From contig CM075937.1 of NCBI GenBank assembly GCA_038030265.1, positions 34,018,198 to 34,082,197 of the forward strand: a stretch of DNA of 64,000 nt. The letters are read 5' to 3'. Position 1 is the stretch's first letter. Every line of letters begins with the position of its first letter. Source of the DNA: Corythucha ciliata. Lineage: Eukaryota; Arthropoda; Insecta; Hemiptera; Tingidae. Made by a program: the position numbers and the translations under genes. Below, one piece after another: positions 22,128 through 33,133 of this stretch. The notes beneath the pieces were generated by a model. That model saw only the letters and a list, made by a program, of their open reading frames with translations, did no database searches and was not told where the DNA came from.

Positions 22128-22365
22128 AGGTCAATACAGACTACTCGGACGTGACGTGGGGACACGCATTCCCACATGTGATACAGAATTCCAGAAATGG
22201 CTTTTAATTGTTTACGTTCACACTGCTCTGACAAGCATCATCCCACGTGTTCCCATGTCACGTCCGGGCAATGTGAACGTAAACAAACAAAATCCTTTCT
22301 GGAATTTTGTATCACACGTGGGACTGCGTGTTCCCACGTCACGTCCGAATAGTCTGAATTGACCT
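22128..22365. mobile_element. 238-bp fold-back rich in CACGTG/ACGTCAC words
   Basis: Ends AGGTCAAT and ATTGACCT are inverted. The arms 22128-22225 and about 22270-22365 match through GGACGTGACGTGGGGAC and its complement. The interior repeats CCCACGTG and GTCACGTCCG several times. Confidence 0.75.
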
Positions 22366-22855
22366 CAACACTAACACTTAACAAGGGAAGCCAGCGATGC
22401 GGTGCTCTAACGTTTTTCTTGAAAATTCCGCGCCGTGCTCTAATAATTTTCCTGTGATAATTTTCAGTTTCGTAATCATTTATTTGGGCACGAAAGCCCT
22501 CAGTAGTCCGATAACCAGGTTACAGGGGGACCATCAGATGTAAAAGTGGCTGCCGAGGACGCCTGACACAAAAATGTAGGACGCTTGTGGCTTAAATTTT
22601 AAATTAGGACACAACTGTAGCGTGCAGTAGTGACTATTGGAACTATGGAAGATCATCTCCATTGCCAGAAGCATGAAGCACGGCAATGACAAGGAATGTG
22701 GAGCCGAAGGATCACAGTGAACCTTTTGGATATGAAGTAGCAAAATTTGCGAAATGAAGTTGTGAAAGAATGAAACTCCGCGAAACTGAGTGTTTGAAAA
22801 AGCCAAATGTCAGGTTTGAATGTGCCAAATCTTCCAATTTTTGTTTAAAGAGCTC

Positions 22856-23056
22856 AAAGGTCGATTCACACTAATCAGTGACGTGACAGTGCCGTACTGA
22901 GACAGGGATTTTTCATTCAATGAACATCGCTTTCACTGTCACTGTCAAGGGCCGGTTTAGTGTGAATTAGCCCCTTGAAATTGTGAGAATGATATTTTTA
23001 TTATTGCCCGACAAATCACGTGCAGGTCACGGCTCTGTAGAGTGTGAATCGAGCTT
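22856..23056. mobile_element. Small fold-back with GATTCACAC ends
   Basis: AAAGGTCGATTCACAC on the left and GTGTGAATCGAGCTT on the right are inverted. Inside, CAGTGACGTGACAGTG and CACTGTCACTGTC plus TAGTGTGAATTAGCC form a second inverted pair, so two related ends may be nested. Confidence 0.55.
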
Positions 23057-23079
23057 AATTAGTTTTCCTATAACAAACA

Positions 23080-24490
23080 AAATATTTTAGAAAGTGCTAA
23101 AGCCACGGAATTTGGTTTTGGAAAGAGTAGAAGCGAAATAGAGGTATGAAATAGCCAAAACCCGAGAAACGAACAAAAAACGATTTAGTTATGAAAAGAA
23201 AAAATCCGCTACAAAGTTATGGCTTCAGTGCCGCCTTCAGACGGGGACCCGGGGCCCCGAATTCTTTAGATTTTTTCCCCCAATTTGGGAAAAAAATATA
23301 CTCGTCTTCTATCGATATAGGCGACCAACATTGACCGAATTCTGGATAATGTTTGTTTTGTTTTTATGGGCCCACATGTTTTACACCGTGTCCTGAGTGA
23401 GGCTAGATCCGCACGATTCTAGCGTTTATAGAGCGGGTTCAGCGTTTGAAGTGGGTACGCGATTTTCATCCATAACGCACAAATTCAACACCAGAGCTTT
23501 TTCCTCTGAAAATGCCCAAATCGCTAAATGGCTAAGTTGACGGGGGTTGTCGATCGCTCTCCAATAAAACCGCCCCTGTATGAAAGCGCGAACCAGCCGA
23601 ATTAGTTTTTCGAACTAACCAAACCTGTGGAGCTGGTTTCAAGAAATGCTAAAGCCATGGTTTTAGGTTTTTTGGACAAAGCGTTAATCCTAAAGTTGGG
23701 TTTTGAACATGCGAAATTCAGGAAATTTGCTTTTGAAAGAGCGAATGTCTGCAGTACTGGGGATGGAAAGTGTCAAACATAGGAAATTAGGTTTTGGAAA
23801 GAGCGAAATTCCCTAAAATAGGAACTTGAACGAGCCGAAAATTCACAAAACGGGTTTCTGAGAGCCGGGTTTTTGAACTAGCCAAATGCGCATGCGGATG
23901 GGTTTAAATCAGATTGTGTTCGAATTGGCCAAACCTGTGGAACTGATTTCAAAAGAGCCAAACCCAAATAACTTGGCATTTCAAATCGCAAACATCTGTG
24001 TCTGTGAATGTGCGGTTTGAATGAACCAAATCGGTGAATCAGATTTTGAAAAAGTGAAAATCCGCACTTAAAAATTCGAGGTTTTTAGGATCAAAAATGA
24101 GGAAATTTGGGTTTTTGGCAAAATCCTGGACTTTGTTTTTTAAATAACCAAATTAGTTTTCTGAATTAGCAAAACCTGCGAAAATTATTTCAGTAAGAGC
24201 TAAAACCACTGGCGAAACTGGGCTTTGAAAAAAAAAAACAACGTCAAATTTGGTTCTGAAGGCGGCAAATCTGGGACATTTAGTTATAAAAGTGCGAAAA
24301 TCTCCGGCAAAATTATGATTTGAAGTCGAAATAACGAAAAATAACCGAACTTTTGGAGCTGATTTTATAAATAGATATAAAGCCATGCAATTTTGGTTTG
24401 ATTAGGCAAAAGTCCCTGAAATTGATTCTTGAAAGAGAACAACCCACAAAAATTGGTTTTTAAAAGTGCCAAATGTTGTGGGTTTTGAAT
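23080..24490 (+). repeat. GCGAAATTG-core short-period array
   Basis: Repeats of the theme CCAAA-(N)-CGCGAAATTGGTTTTGAA-(N)-GAGC recur every ~30-45 bp over 1.4 kb, with many variants (GGAAATTAGGTTTTGGAAAG, AACCTGTGGAACTGATTTC). A first part lies at 22740-22850 before the small fold-back. Confidence 0.6.
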
Positions 24491-24787
24491 CAAATTGCGG
24501 GCCAAATTGTATGACTTGTGTGTATTTTATTGGAATGGAGGCATGAAGGTGTGTGGGAGCGTTTCAGTGGGTGAAATCGCTGTTTTTATATCGATCGACT
24601 GCATCTGGACTTGGTAATTTCAATTACCTCTTCTTTCCTGAAAATGCTCTCCCCCCTCCCCTCACAAATAATTCATGCGAGCAAAGATTGAGGACTAAGT
24701 AGCTGTGAAGTTTCTTATGTATTTCAGAGCCTAAAATCTGGGCAGAAAACTAACTTGCCTGTATTCTGCATTATTTAATCTAATTTA

Positions 24788-24870
24788 GGGCCGTGTTAGC
24801 CCAGTAGGTCAAGACTTGGATTTTAACCGCCCAAATGCTAATGTAGAAGGGTTCGACTCTTGGTTGTATC
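24788..24870 (+). repeat. tRNA-like (SINE head) sequence
   Basis: GGGCCGTGTTAGCCCAGTAG contains a perfect A-box (TAGCCCAGTAGG), and GGTTCGACTCT at 24850-24860 is a B-box with one mismatch. Spacing is somewhat long for a tRNA, and T and acceptor stems pair poorly. The most likely reading is a decayed tRNA-derived SINE. Confidence 0.45.
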
Positions 24871-27440
24871 GATCTACCTCTCAGTCCAATTTCAAAATGT
24901 AAAGAGGTTGATAAGGCGTGGCTGTGAATTAATTGGCTGCGGTGGCGTGAACTATTTCGTTGTTACTAGTCCCCACCACTGTCTGTGGTATATGAGAATA
25001 CTCGTAGCACAGGTGAAAATATGGTTGATTTCTTGTAAAATGTATATTTCTGATCCCCTTCTTTCCGCAGTCTCATGGGACTTGTGAAAGAAAGTTACAA
25101 GCCATTAAATCCTAAAAATGACCCCTCTCCCTAGCCCAATGACTGATTCCAAGCTGCAATGCATTGAAGAAGATACACGAACACCCGGACACGCCTCACC
25201 TCCCATTGACGCTCATAGCAACAAGTTTCTTGGGATAAAGAAGATTGGACGAGCGACAGGCAGTTAGATATATGAAGTTTTCCCTTCTACCGAGTAGTAA
25301 TTCCCATTTCACGAGTTCCACGAATTCCGCGAAGTATAAAAAACAATTTAGAAAATCTTGGACAAGATAGTTCTTTCAACTTCAATAAAATTCTACTTCA
25401 AAGGCCCCCAAGGATGCCCTAAAGACTGCAGTCTTCATAAAAATGTTTGCGATACCATAACAAATAGAACGCGAGACCCGTTGCAGTTTTCGAAGTCCTT
25501 TGAAGTAGAACGGAATCGGTGGCAAACATTGAAAAAATACCCTTTGTTCAACTATAGGGAAATGAAAGCATTAAACCCAAAAGTCCCAGAAGAATAAGCC
25601 TTCTTTCAAGTTTCAAGTGTTTGTGCAAAGGGACTTCGTATTCCGTTTTTATGAAAAGAACTTGTGATAAGAAATTATATTTTCTGAAAGTTTCTCCTCA
25701 AGGCCAGGCCTTGTATCTTCCCCATTTTTAATAATGTTTTTTCAAGGTTCGCCTCAGCAGATACATACAATGAATGCCTTATAGATTCATGTTGTGCAAG
25801 CATCGCCTTTACCTATTCATTTTTTTACAAAGCGTGAAAGAAGAGTATTTTTCGTGTACTAATTTAGGGAAATTTCTGAGTTGAGCAACGTGTTATTCTT
25901 TTTTCGATTCAGTTTCATTTTAGTTGAAAATACAAAGAAAACTACAGGCATCGATGCATAATGAATGTTGAAGCACTTTCATTCGACTATAACCGTACTG
26001 TGTGGAAAAGCGTTCATTGCTGTACACTCACCTCATTGGCCTTCTCCGTCTCACCCCTAGCATTTTCGTGATTATGAATATTCATTGAAATCCCTCTTCT
26101 AGAACCACTGACTTTTCAGCTGTGTCTACATATTTGATTTCAAAAAATGTCTTCCCGTGGTGAAACGAGTTTACTTATGAAATAAGCTGAGTCTCTTCGT
26201 CCCTTTTTGAGGGTAGATGAGGCAATTGACTTTTATTTTGAACTTCAAGGAGCTATGGGAACGTCACTTTAGCACCGTGAACAGTTTCCTTAACTTTTTT
26301 TATGCTCAGAATCGATTTCCTTTCTTAAAGGATTTTCCAGTATCCGTCTTCTTCATTCGTATTCGTGTCTGGGAATTACTATAAAAAGGGCACGTTCTTC
26401 GAGACTTAATTTTGATGAGAATCTTGAATCGTGATTAGACTTGACTGCCGGTAGGTAGGGGGGTGGGAGTTGGCGCGTAATTCGGGTCGTCGCAATCTAT
26501 TTTAGAGAAAGATATGGCATTCCTCTCTTTATTCCCTCAAGTTGTAGATCAGGTTGAAACGACAACTCCCCCTTCCCTCATTCCGAACACCTACCCCGTA
26601 CATCTACTTTTCAAGCCTAGCTTTTATATTTAATGATTATTTAAGGTCATTTCAGCTAACGGTGATTTATTTATAGAGGCTGGCTGGATTTCAGTGTAAT
26701 TTTCTTTCTATAAATAAAATATTTTCTTTATGAAGTTTGAAGTGTTTAAAAGCAAGATTTTATTTATTATCTTAATTATCAATAAAATGAAAAAAATTGT
26801 GAATTTTTTTCCTATTTTTGTTTAGTTTTTAAAGCATTATTTTATAACGAACCAACGTCGGTGTACATTTATTTTATACCTTTATTTACTTCAGAACTCG
26901 ATCCTTTTTTTAAACGAGATTTTTCGTTCAGTTTGAATAGAGACCACGCTTAATTATAGGCAGTGAAACCAAAAACCTCGACGAGACGAGAGTAATATCA
27001 ACATTTATTAGAATTTAAGCCTGATTTCGTGGGCGGTGAGAATCAATAGAATACCCATGCCCCGTCCCTATAAATTTCAATTCGAAACCTTTTCGCAACT
27101 CTCATCATTCACTTGTTTCCCTGTCAACCTATACGCGTGTTATCCCCTAATTTGTTCGCTTTGTTATACGGATTCAGAACTTTTCTTTTCTCGGAAAATT
27201 CAGAAAATTCGGCAGGTCTTTTAAAATAGGTATTAGGTATAATATTTGGCTTGATTTTATTGACCGATTCCCGCGAAATAATTTTTTTTTTTTGCGTCCT
27301 GTCTGATTTCTTCTTTTAAAAATGCCTCTTATGAGTCAGAGCCTGGCACGTAGCCAGTTACCGTGAGATCGTATAGGTGCGGTGACCAGATTTGTTCACT
27401 TGGAAATGAGGAACCTGTGCATTCTCTCTATAAAGCTGGT
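24871..27440. other. No gene recognised
   Basis: AT-rich intron-like sequence. Open frames up to about 80 codons (for example 25358-25597) show no family resemblance or flanking splice context. Confidence 0.4.
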
Positions 27441-29240
27441 ATAAACTATCCGAGCCCACAAAAAAACAATTGCAAACTTGCAATTTCGCGGATATCCGGC
27501 CCCGAAACCTGCGAATTCACTGATATTTTATCTCCAAATGATGTAATTTTGCGGCTATTCATCATCGGCTATAGGCCGCTCTCGGGGCCGGCTACCCTGG
27601 GTTCTGCCGTCACAAAAAAAGGTTCCGAAACTTACAATGTGGCTTAAATTAAAACCTAAAACTGTCAAGGGACCATTTTCCGGAAAAATAAAAAAATTAA
27701 AATGCGCGGGATATGAGTTATTAGGATGAAATGTTCACGAAAAAACACTTTAAAACTTTTTTGCCCCACTCCCATCCAGAAAAATAAAAAGATTAAAACT
27801 AGGGTTGTGACGTCACAAAATTGTAAAAAGAGGCAAAAGTATTAAACTAGCCATGAACAAGCCACAAAATAACGTTCAATATTTTTAAAAAACGCTTCAT
27901 AACAACGTTTTTTTTGTTATGAAAAATCAACAAAAAAACAAGTGAACTATTTATTACTAACTATACTGTAGTGTAATGTTTACAATGTTGTGACGTCACT
28001 TTCAAGGGGGAAGTTCAAAATCCTGCCAGTTTTTAATCTTTGATTTCAGTATTGGTGTTGCTTATTCAAGACAAACATTTAACTTTAAAACATTAATATA
28101 CCACGTACTACAAGGTTTCATAGCCAAAACAGCGGTTTTTTCATGTTGGAAAATGGTCCATTTCGCGTATTTTGAGCAGGGAAAGTTGTAATTTCCCTCA
28201 AATTAAGACCAGAACTTGCAAACTCATAAATATTTATATCTTAAATGTCGCAATTACGCGGCTATTCGTCAGGCTGTGGGCGCAGTCGGGGCTAGCACGC
28301 CCAGGGTCCGCGTTCACTAACGACCGGTATTTCGAACTCTCTCTCGTACTAGCAATTTCGCGAACATTCAACGAGGAAACTTCCCATTTTGCCGCTATTT
28401 AACTCCAAAATGTTGCAATTTTTGGCTATTCGTCAGACTTTGAGTGCTGCCGTGCTGCGGGCAGCGCTGGCTCGCCCTGGTTCTGCGGCCATTCGAAAAA
28501 GGCCCCAAAACTTGTCATTTCGCAGATTTTGAGCTCGGATGTGATGGTATTTTCTGGCCGACTTTGTGCGCTGTCGTTGCCGGCTAGCTCGGGTTCCGCG
28601 GTCACTAAAAAAAGCCCTATCAACTTGCAGTTTAGCGAAAATTAAGACCATAAACTCGCAATTTTTTTGAACATTCAGACCCGAAACTTACATTTTCGCA
28701 GATATTTAGCTCCGAATTATGTAATTTCGCGGTCATTCATCAAGTTTTGGGAACTCTCGGGGACCGGCTAGACTGGGCTCCACGCCCGCGATATAACAAG
28801 AAAAGGGGGCCCGGCCCCCGGAACTTTTCATTTTGCGAAATCAAATTCCAGAAACGTGCCATTTCGCTGACATATTTAGACACGACACTGGCAATTTTGC
28901 AGTTTCACCTCCGAATGTAGCAATTTCGCGGCGGCATTGTTGTTATGTTGCAATTCAATGGCTTTAGGCATTACGATTTATTTATTGAATGTCTTATCTG
29001 CTGTTCACGATCAAAAGCAAAATTATTTCGCTGCCCCCCCCCCCTTAAACAGTTATTTCACGGCTGTTTACACTCGTAAACATGCAGTTTCGCGACAATT
29101 TAGTCCCAAACTTGTATTTTACGGATATTTAGCCTCGAAACTTAAAATTTCGTGGTTATTTATCCATTGAATCTCGACTCTTTGTTAACCACTTGCGATT
29201 TTACGGCTATTTAGGGCCCAAACTGTCAATTTCATACCTA
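27440..29240 (-). repeat. CAATTTCGCGG-core short-period array, 1.8 kb
   Basis: The largest array of the family: GCAATTTCGCGGCTATTC, ACTTGCAATTTCGCGG and similar words recur every ~35-50 bp, in the orientation opposite to 15640-16080. Longer sub-repeats carrying GGGCTCGCCCAGGGTTCCG-like GC-rich stretches occur about every 150-180 bp (27580, 28290, 28465, 28590, 28760), suggesting a higher-order unit. Confidence 0.6.
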
Positions 29241-29380
29241 CGAAGTCTTTGGAGTATCGTGACCCCCTGTGTAGTAATTTCGCTTATTATTAACCTCCGA
29301 AACTTGTTTATTGACCGGATCATCGATTTGGGCACTGAATGAACACGAGGTTCAGAAATGAAATGAACACCGATTCTAAT

Positions 29381-29508
29381 GGCGTTTTCCATTCAATGCA
29401 ATACACTGGTGTGGTGTAAGTTTTTCCATCCGTCCTCTCTGAATTGAAACATACGTTTATGGAGAGGACGCTGCACTACACTTGTGTAGTGTGTTAAATG
29501 GAAATCGC
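29381..29508. mobile_element. 128-bp palindromic MITE, copy 2
   Basis: Same length, orientation and ends (GGCGTTTTCCATT ... AATGGAAATCGC) as 15311-15438. The two copies differ at roughly a dozen positions. Confidence 0.75.
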
Positions 29509-30167
29509 TGTGAGAATACATTTAAATTATTTGACAAATAACAGACCATTTTGTGGAATTTTATACGAAAAACGAAAGGCGAAATTGACGGTATAAGTTT
29601 CACGGTCAAATAGTAACTTGCGAGCTTGTGTCCGGCATTTATCAAGTTAAATGATAGCCAAACCAATCAGGTTATGGGGTCTTTTGGAGTTTTCTGCTGC
29701 AATAACCATTCATGGAGGGAAGAGAGGCGAAATTGCAAGTTTACAAGTGACTTTGCTGGATTCTCAGCAAAAATTGACATTATCTCGGGGAAAAGTCCCA
29801 ATTTTAGCCGTTGAAAATCGGTTTCTTGGGCGGAATTTCAAGAGTTTGTTGTTTTTTAAAGGGAGGATGCTCAGTTGGTATGCTAATTAGTCTGTTTGAA
29901 GGGGTGAATTGACCGAGAGCCGTCCTTGCAGTATATGCGTAAGTCACCCCCTCGAGCCCTATTTCTGCAACGGGCATTAATGGGCCCAAAAAAAGGTTCT
30001 GTAGAACCGGGAAGAGCGTTCCATGATGGATTGTGGTCCAATTTATAGACGTATTCACCAAGGGTTTTTTGAAAAAGAATCAGTCGCTAGTCGCTATGAT
30101 CGATTTTTTTTCCTATATGATTAATGCAGTTCGGTGATATTGAAGTACATGCATTAGTCATGTACGA
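29509..30167. other. No gene recognised
   Basis: Short open frames without family resemblance; no repeat structure was seen. Confidence 0.4.
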
Positions 30168-31330
30168 ACATGGGCGTAGCCAGGGTGGCAGGGGGAATCA
30201 AAAGTGCAAATTTCGTGGGGCAGCTGCCCACCCCCAAATTTCATGAAGGTAAAATCCAATAGGATTGCCACATTTTTAGTCTTCAAATATTTCGCAGAAC
30301 TTGCTCAACAACAGAACCAATTCCTCGAATTTTGCTCACTAACACCCCAATTTGGCCGTTTTGTATTGCGGTGAAAACCAAATTTCGCGCACTATACAAG
30401 ATCATTATCACAGCTCTGCCTCACTAGCAACCAACATCTCACATTTCGACCACTAAGACACCACTTTTACTGACTTATGAAAAGAAAATCCTGATTTGAA
30501 CACAAATTTCTTCACTAAAACCAATTTTGCGGATTTTTCTCAATAAAGAAAACACATTTTCGCTTATCGGTTTTCAAAAAAATTCGCAGATGCTTGTTGC
30601 TGACAAACCGTTTTTTGGGGTCGGCTTAATTTGGAGGAAACCAATTTTGCTGAATTTTCGCACTGAAATCCCATTTTCTCAGGATCGACTCACTCAAAAT
30701 TCAAACTCGAATTCCGCTCTCTAAAAAAACGAGTGGTTTTTTCTCGCAAAAATACGTTTTGATCATTGAAAATCCAATTTCATGGATTTATGTTGCTAAA
30801 ATTTTGCGAGGTGGCCGAAATTGCAAGACTGAGTTCACTGATTTTGTGCACTAAAATACGATTTTAGCTATTTTGACTCACTGAAAACCCAATTTCTCGG
30901 ATTTTGCTCAAAAAACCAATTTCGCTGATTATTCACAGTATAAAACATTTTCGTGGGTCCGGCTCTCGAAAACAAAAAACTATTTTGCAGGTTCCACATG
31001 CTAAACTGTAAAGCACACGAAAATGCCAATCTTTCGTGTTTTCCGTTTTCCTCGCTAAAAACGGAACACGGAACGGAACGCTCACCAAAATCTCGATTTT
31101 GTCCCTTGTTGTTGTTGCTTGGCTTGCTTCGCGACGTTTCCTCATTCAAAAACGTTACAATGGCTAGGATTTTGCACTGTTATAAACCATAGTCACGATT
31201 CAGGCTCCCTGTAACGCTAATTTCCGGGGTTTTGCTACTTTTGCTCGCTGTTAGAGAGCCATATTCGCGAGCATTTACCCACTTGAAACTGCACTATTTC
31301 GTGGGTTGTGGCTAGCTCAAACCGTGTTTA
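30168..31330 (-). repeat. Transposon-like end plus CAATTTCGCGG array
   Basis: Starts with CATGGGCGTAGCCAGGGTGG and GGGGCAGCTGCCCACCCCC, then about 1.1 kb of units of the type CTCACTAAAACCAATTTTGCGG at ~30-40 bp spacing. The mirror arrangement (array, then GGGGGTGGGCAGTTGCCCC, then GGCCACGCCCATG) is at 53005-53613, so end and array probably form one element. Confidence 0.6.
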
Positions 31331-31639
31331 GGCCGCTGTGACAACCAGACTTATGGTGGGAGAGGTAATGACAGCTGCGTTTAACGTTCATTAGGTCTAA
31401 AATTTAAGTTTAACTCCAAAAGTATCACTGGGGAGATGTTTTCAGTTTTTCAACATTAAATCCGAAATAGAAGTACACAAACGACAGTGTTTTCCAGCAG
31501 ATATTTATTTTTTGACGGATAGAGGCCGCTTATGTGCAAATCTAGTCTCCGATGACCGTGAATTGACGCGATTCTAACCTCCACATCCAGTTATAAGCCT
31601 GCAAAAAAGGCAAAGGTGCATCTGATATTTTCGCCAGTG

Positions 31640-32800
31640 AAGCTTGCCCATCCAGTTTTTCTCAAGAGGAGTTGCACAAGGTTTTTTCCCACTTTAAACG
31701 CGAATCAGCACTATTTTTAGCCTCGAACTGAGGGTTTTCCTTAATTTTAGCTGAAACTGAGTGCTTTTTCTCAATTATTCCTCAAATTAGCCCTTTTCCT
31801 TCATTTCAGCCGTGAAAAGGTCTCAAAAACCGTGAAATAACGCATTTTTGATTTACTGTTTCGATTACGACCAGCACTGGGCATCGCCTAACCGCGAATT
31901 GGTGCGTACAGTCAATCAATTTCAGCCGCAAAAGAACAGTTTTTCCTCAATTTGACTTGTGGATGAACGCTATTTCTAAAATTTAGCCACGACAATTCCA
32001 CCAATCAACAACAAACGATGACAATTTTCCCAGTGGGTTATCCCTCAATTTCTGCCGCAAATTAGTGCTTTTTCCCAATTATGCCTTGAGCAATTTTTCC
32101 CCCTTTAAATTTTAGTCGTGAAAAGGCTCACGTTGAATTTGGAAACCTTGAAATGGGTGTTTTCCTCAATGTAACCTGCGAACTAACAATTTTCCTTAAT
32201 TTTAGCCGTGAATATATAAACACTTTTTCAAAAATGTATGCGCTGAGTCGCGCTCTTTCTCAATTGTACCCGCAAACTTGCCATGTACGTATATGTATAA
32301 AGACGGTCAATTAGCACTTTTTCGCAACAATTACCAAGATGTTGGTTCGAGAAACCACAAACTGGCGCCTTTTCTGAATTTTAGCTGCGTGAATGACGAG
32401 CTCCATTTCTAAATTTTAGCCGTGAATTGGCGTTTTTCCTCAATTTTAGCGGCAAATGAGTGACTTTTCTCAATTCTACATTGAACGAGCAATTTGTTTT
32501 TTTTTTAATTTCAGCCATGAAAAGAGCTCTATAAACCTTGAATTAGCGCATTTTCTTAATTTCGGCCCGGACTTTGCATCGTGAAACCGCAAATTGGCGG
32601 ATTTTCTTTTCAACCACGTTTAACGTGAATCAGCGCTATTTCTCAATCTTAGCTCAATTTTTTTAGTGAATGGGTGTTTTTCCTCCGTCTTAGTCGCAAA
32701 ATGTCCTTTTCTGGATTTCATCCGCGAACGATCACTTTTCCCAAAAATGTGCGCCCCTCCCCTCACCACAACTCTGGACCCGTGCCTGGCTGCCCACCCT
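31640..32800 (+). repeat. TCAATTTTAGCCGCGAATTAG array with transposon-like right end
   Basis: Units such as CCGTGAATTGGCGTTTTTCC and TCAATTTTAGCCGTGAA recur about every 35-40 bp. The array ends at about 32740 in GCGCCCCTCCCCTC and GGACCCGTGCCTGGCTGCCC. That resembles the complement of the CATGGGCGTAGCCAGG end seen at 30168. Confidence 0.6.
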
Positions 32801-33106
32801 GTGTATGAAACCCTAATTCTGCGACTGATTCTTTCTCAAATATCCTTGCGAGTCTGGCTCAAAATCCCGGATGAAAATACGAACGAAAATTAGAAGTACC
32901 TAGTTGATCCAATATTATTATTTTTAACGAAAGTATATCATGTCTACTTCCACCACCTGCTACCACATGTGGCGTTACACTCTACAGGAAGATAGTGTCA
33001 CATTACAAAAACGTTTTTTTCTCTTTTTAATGTAAGATAACCCCAAAAAATTCCCCTTCGCACCCCACTACACAATCATGGTAAATGTAAATGACCTTTC
33101 GTACAG

Positions 33107-33133
33107 GTCCGCAGTCAAACGCCTACGCGCCAG
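33107..33133 (+). CDS. Candidate 27-nt microexon of the claudin-like gene
   Basis: TGACCTTTCGTACAG directly precedes it (acceptor), and CAG|GTGAGT follows, a perfect donor. Its 27 nt are a multiple of three and fit phase 1, the phase in which the exon at 13165-13291 ends. Joined, it would add nine residues (GPQSNAYAP) after LPLWGYYHNPK without a stop and leave the phase unchanged, as expected for an optional microexon. The claim rests on strong splice signals and phase only; no transcript evidence is available. Confidence 0.4.
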
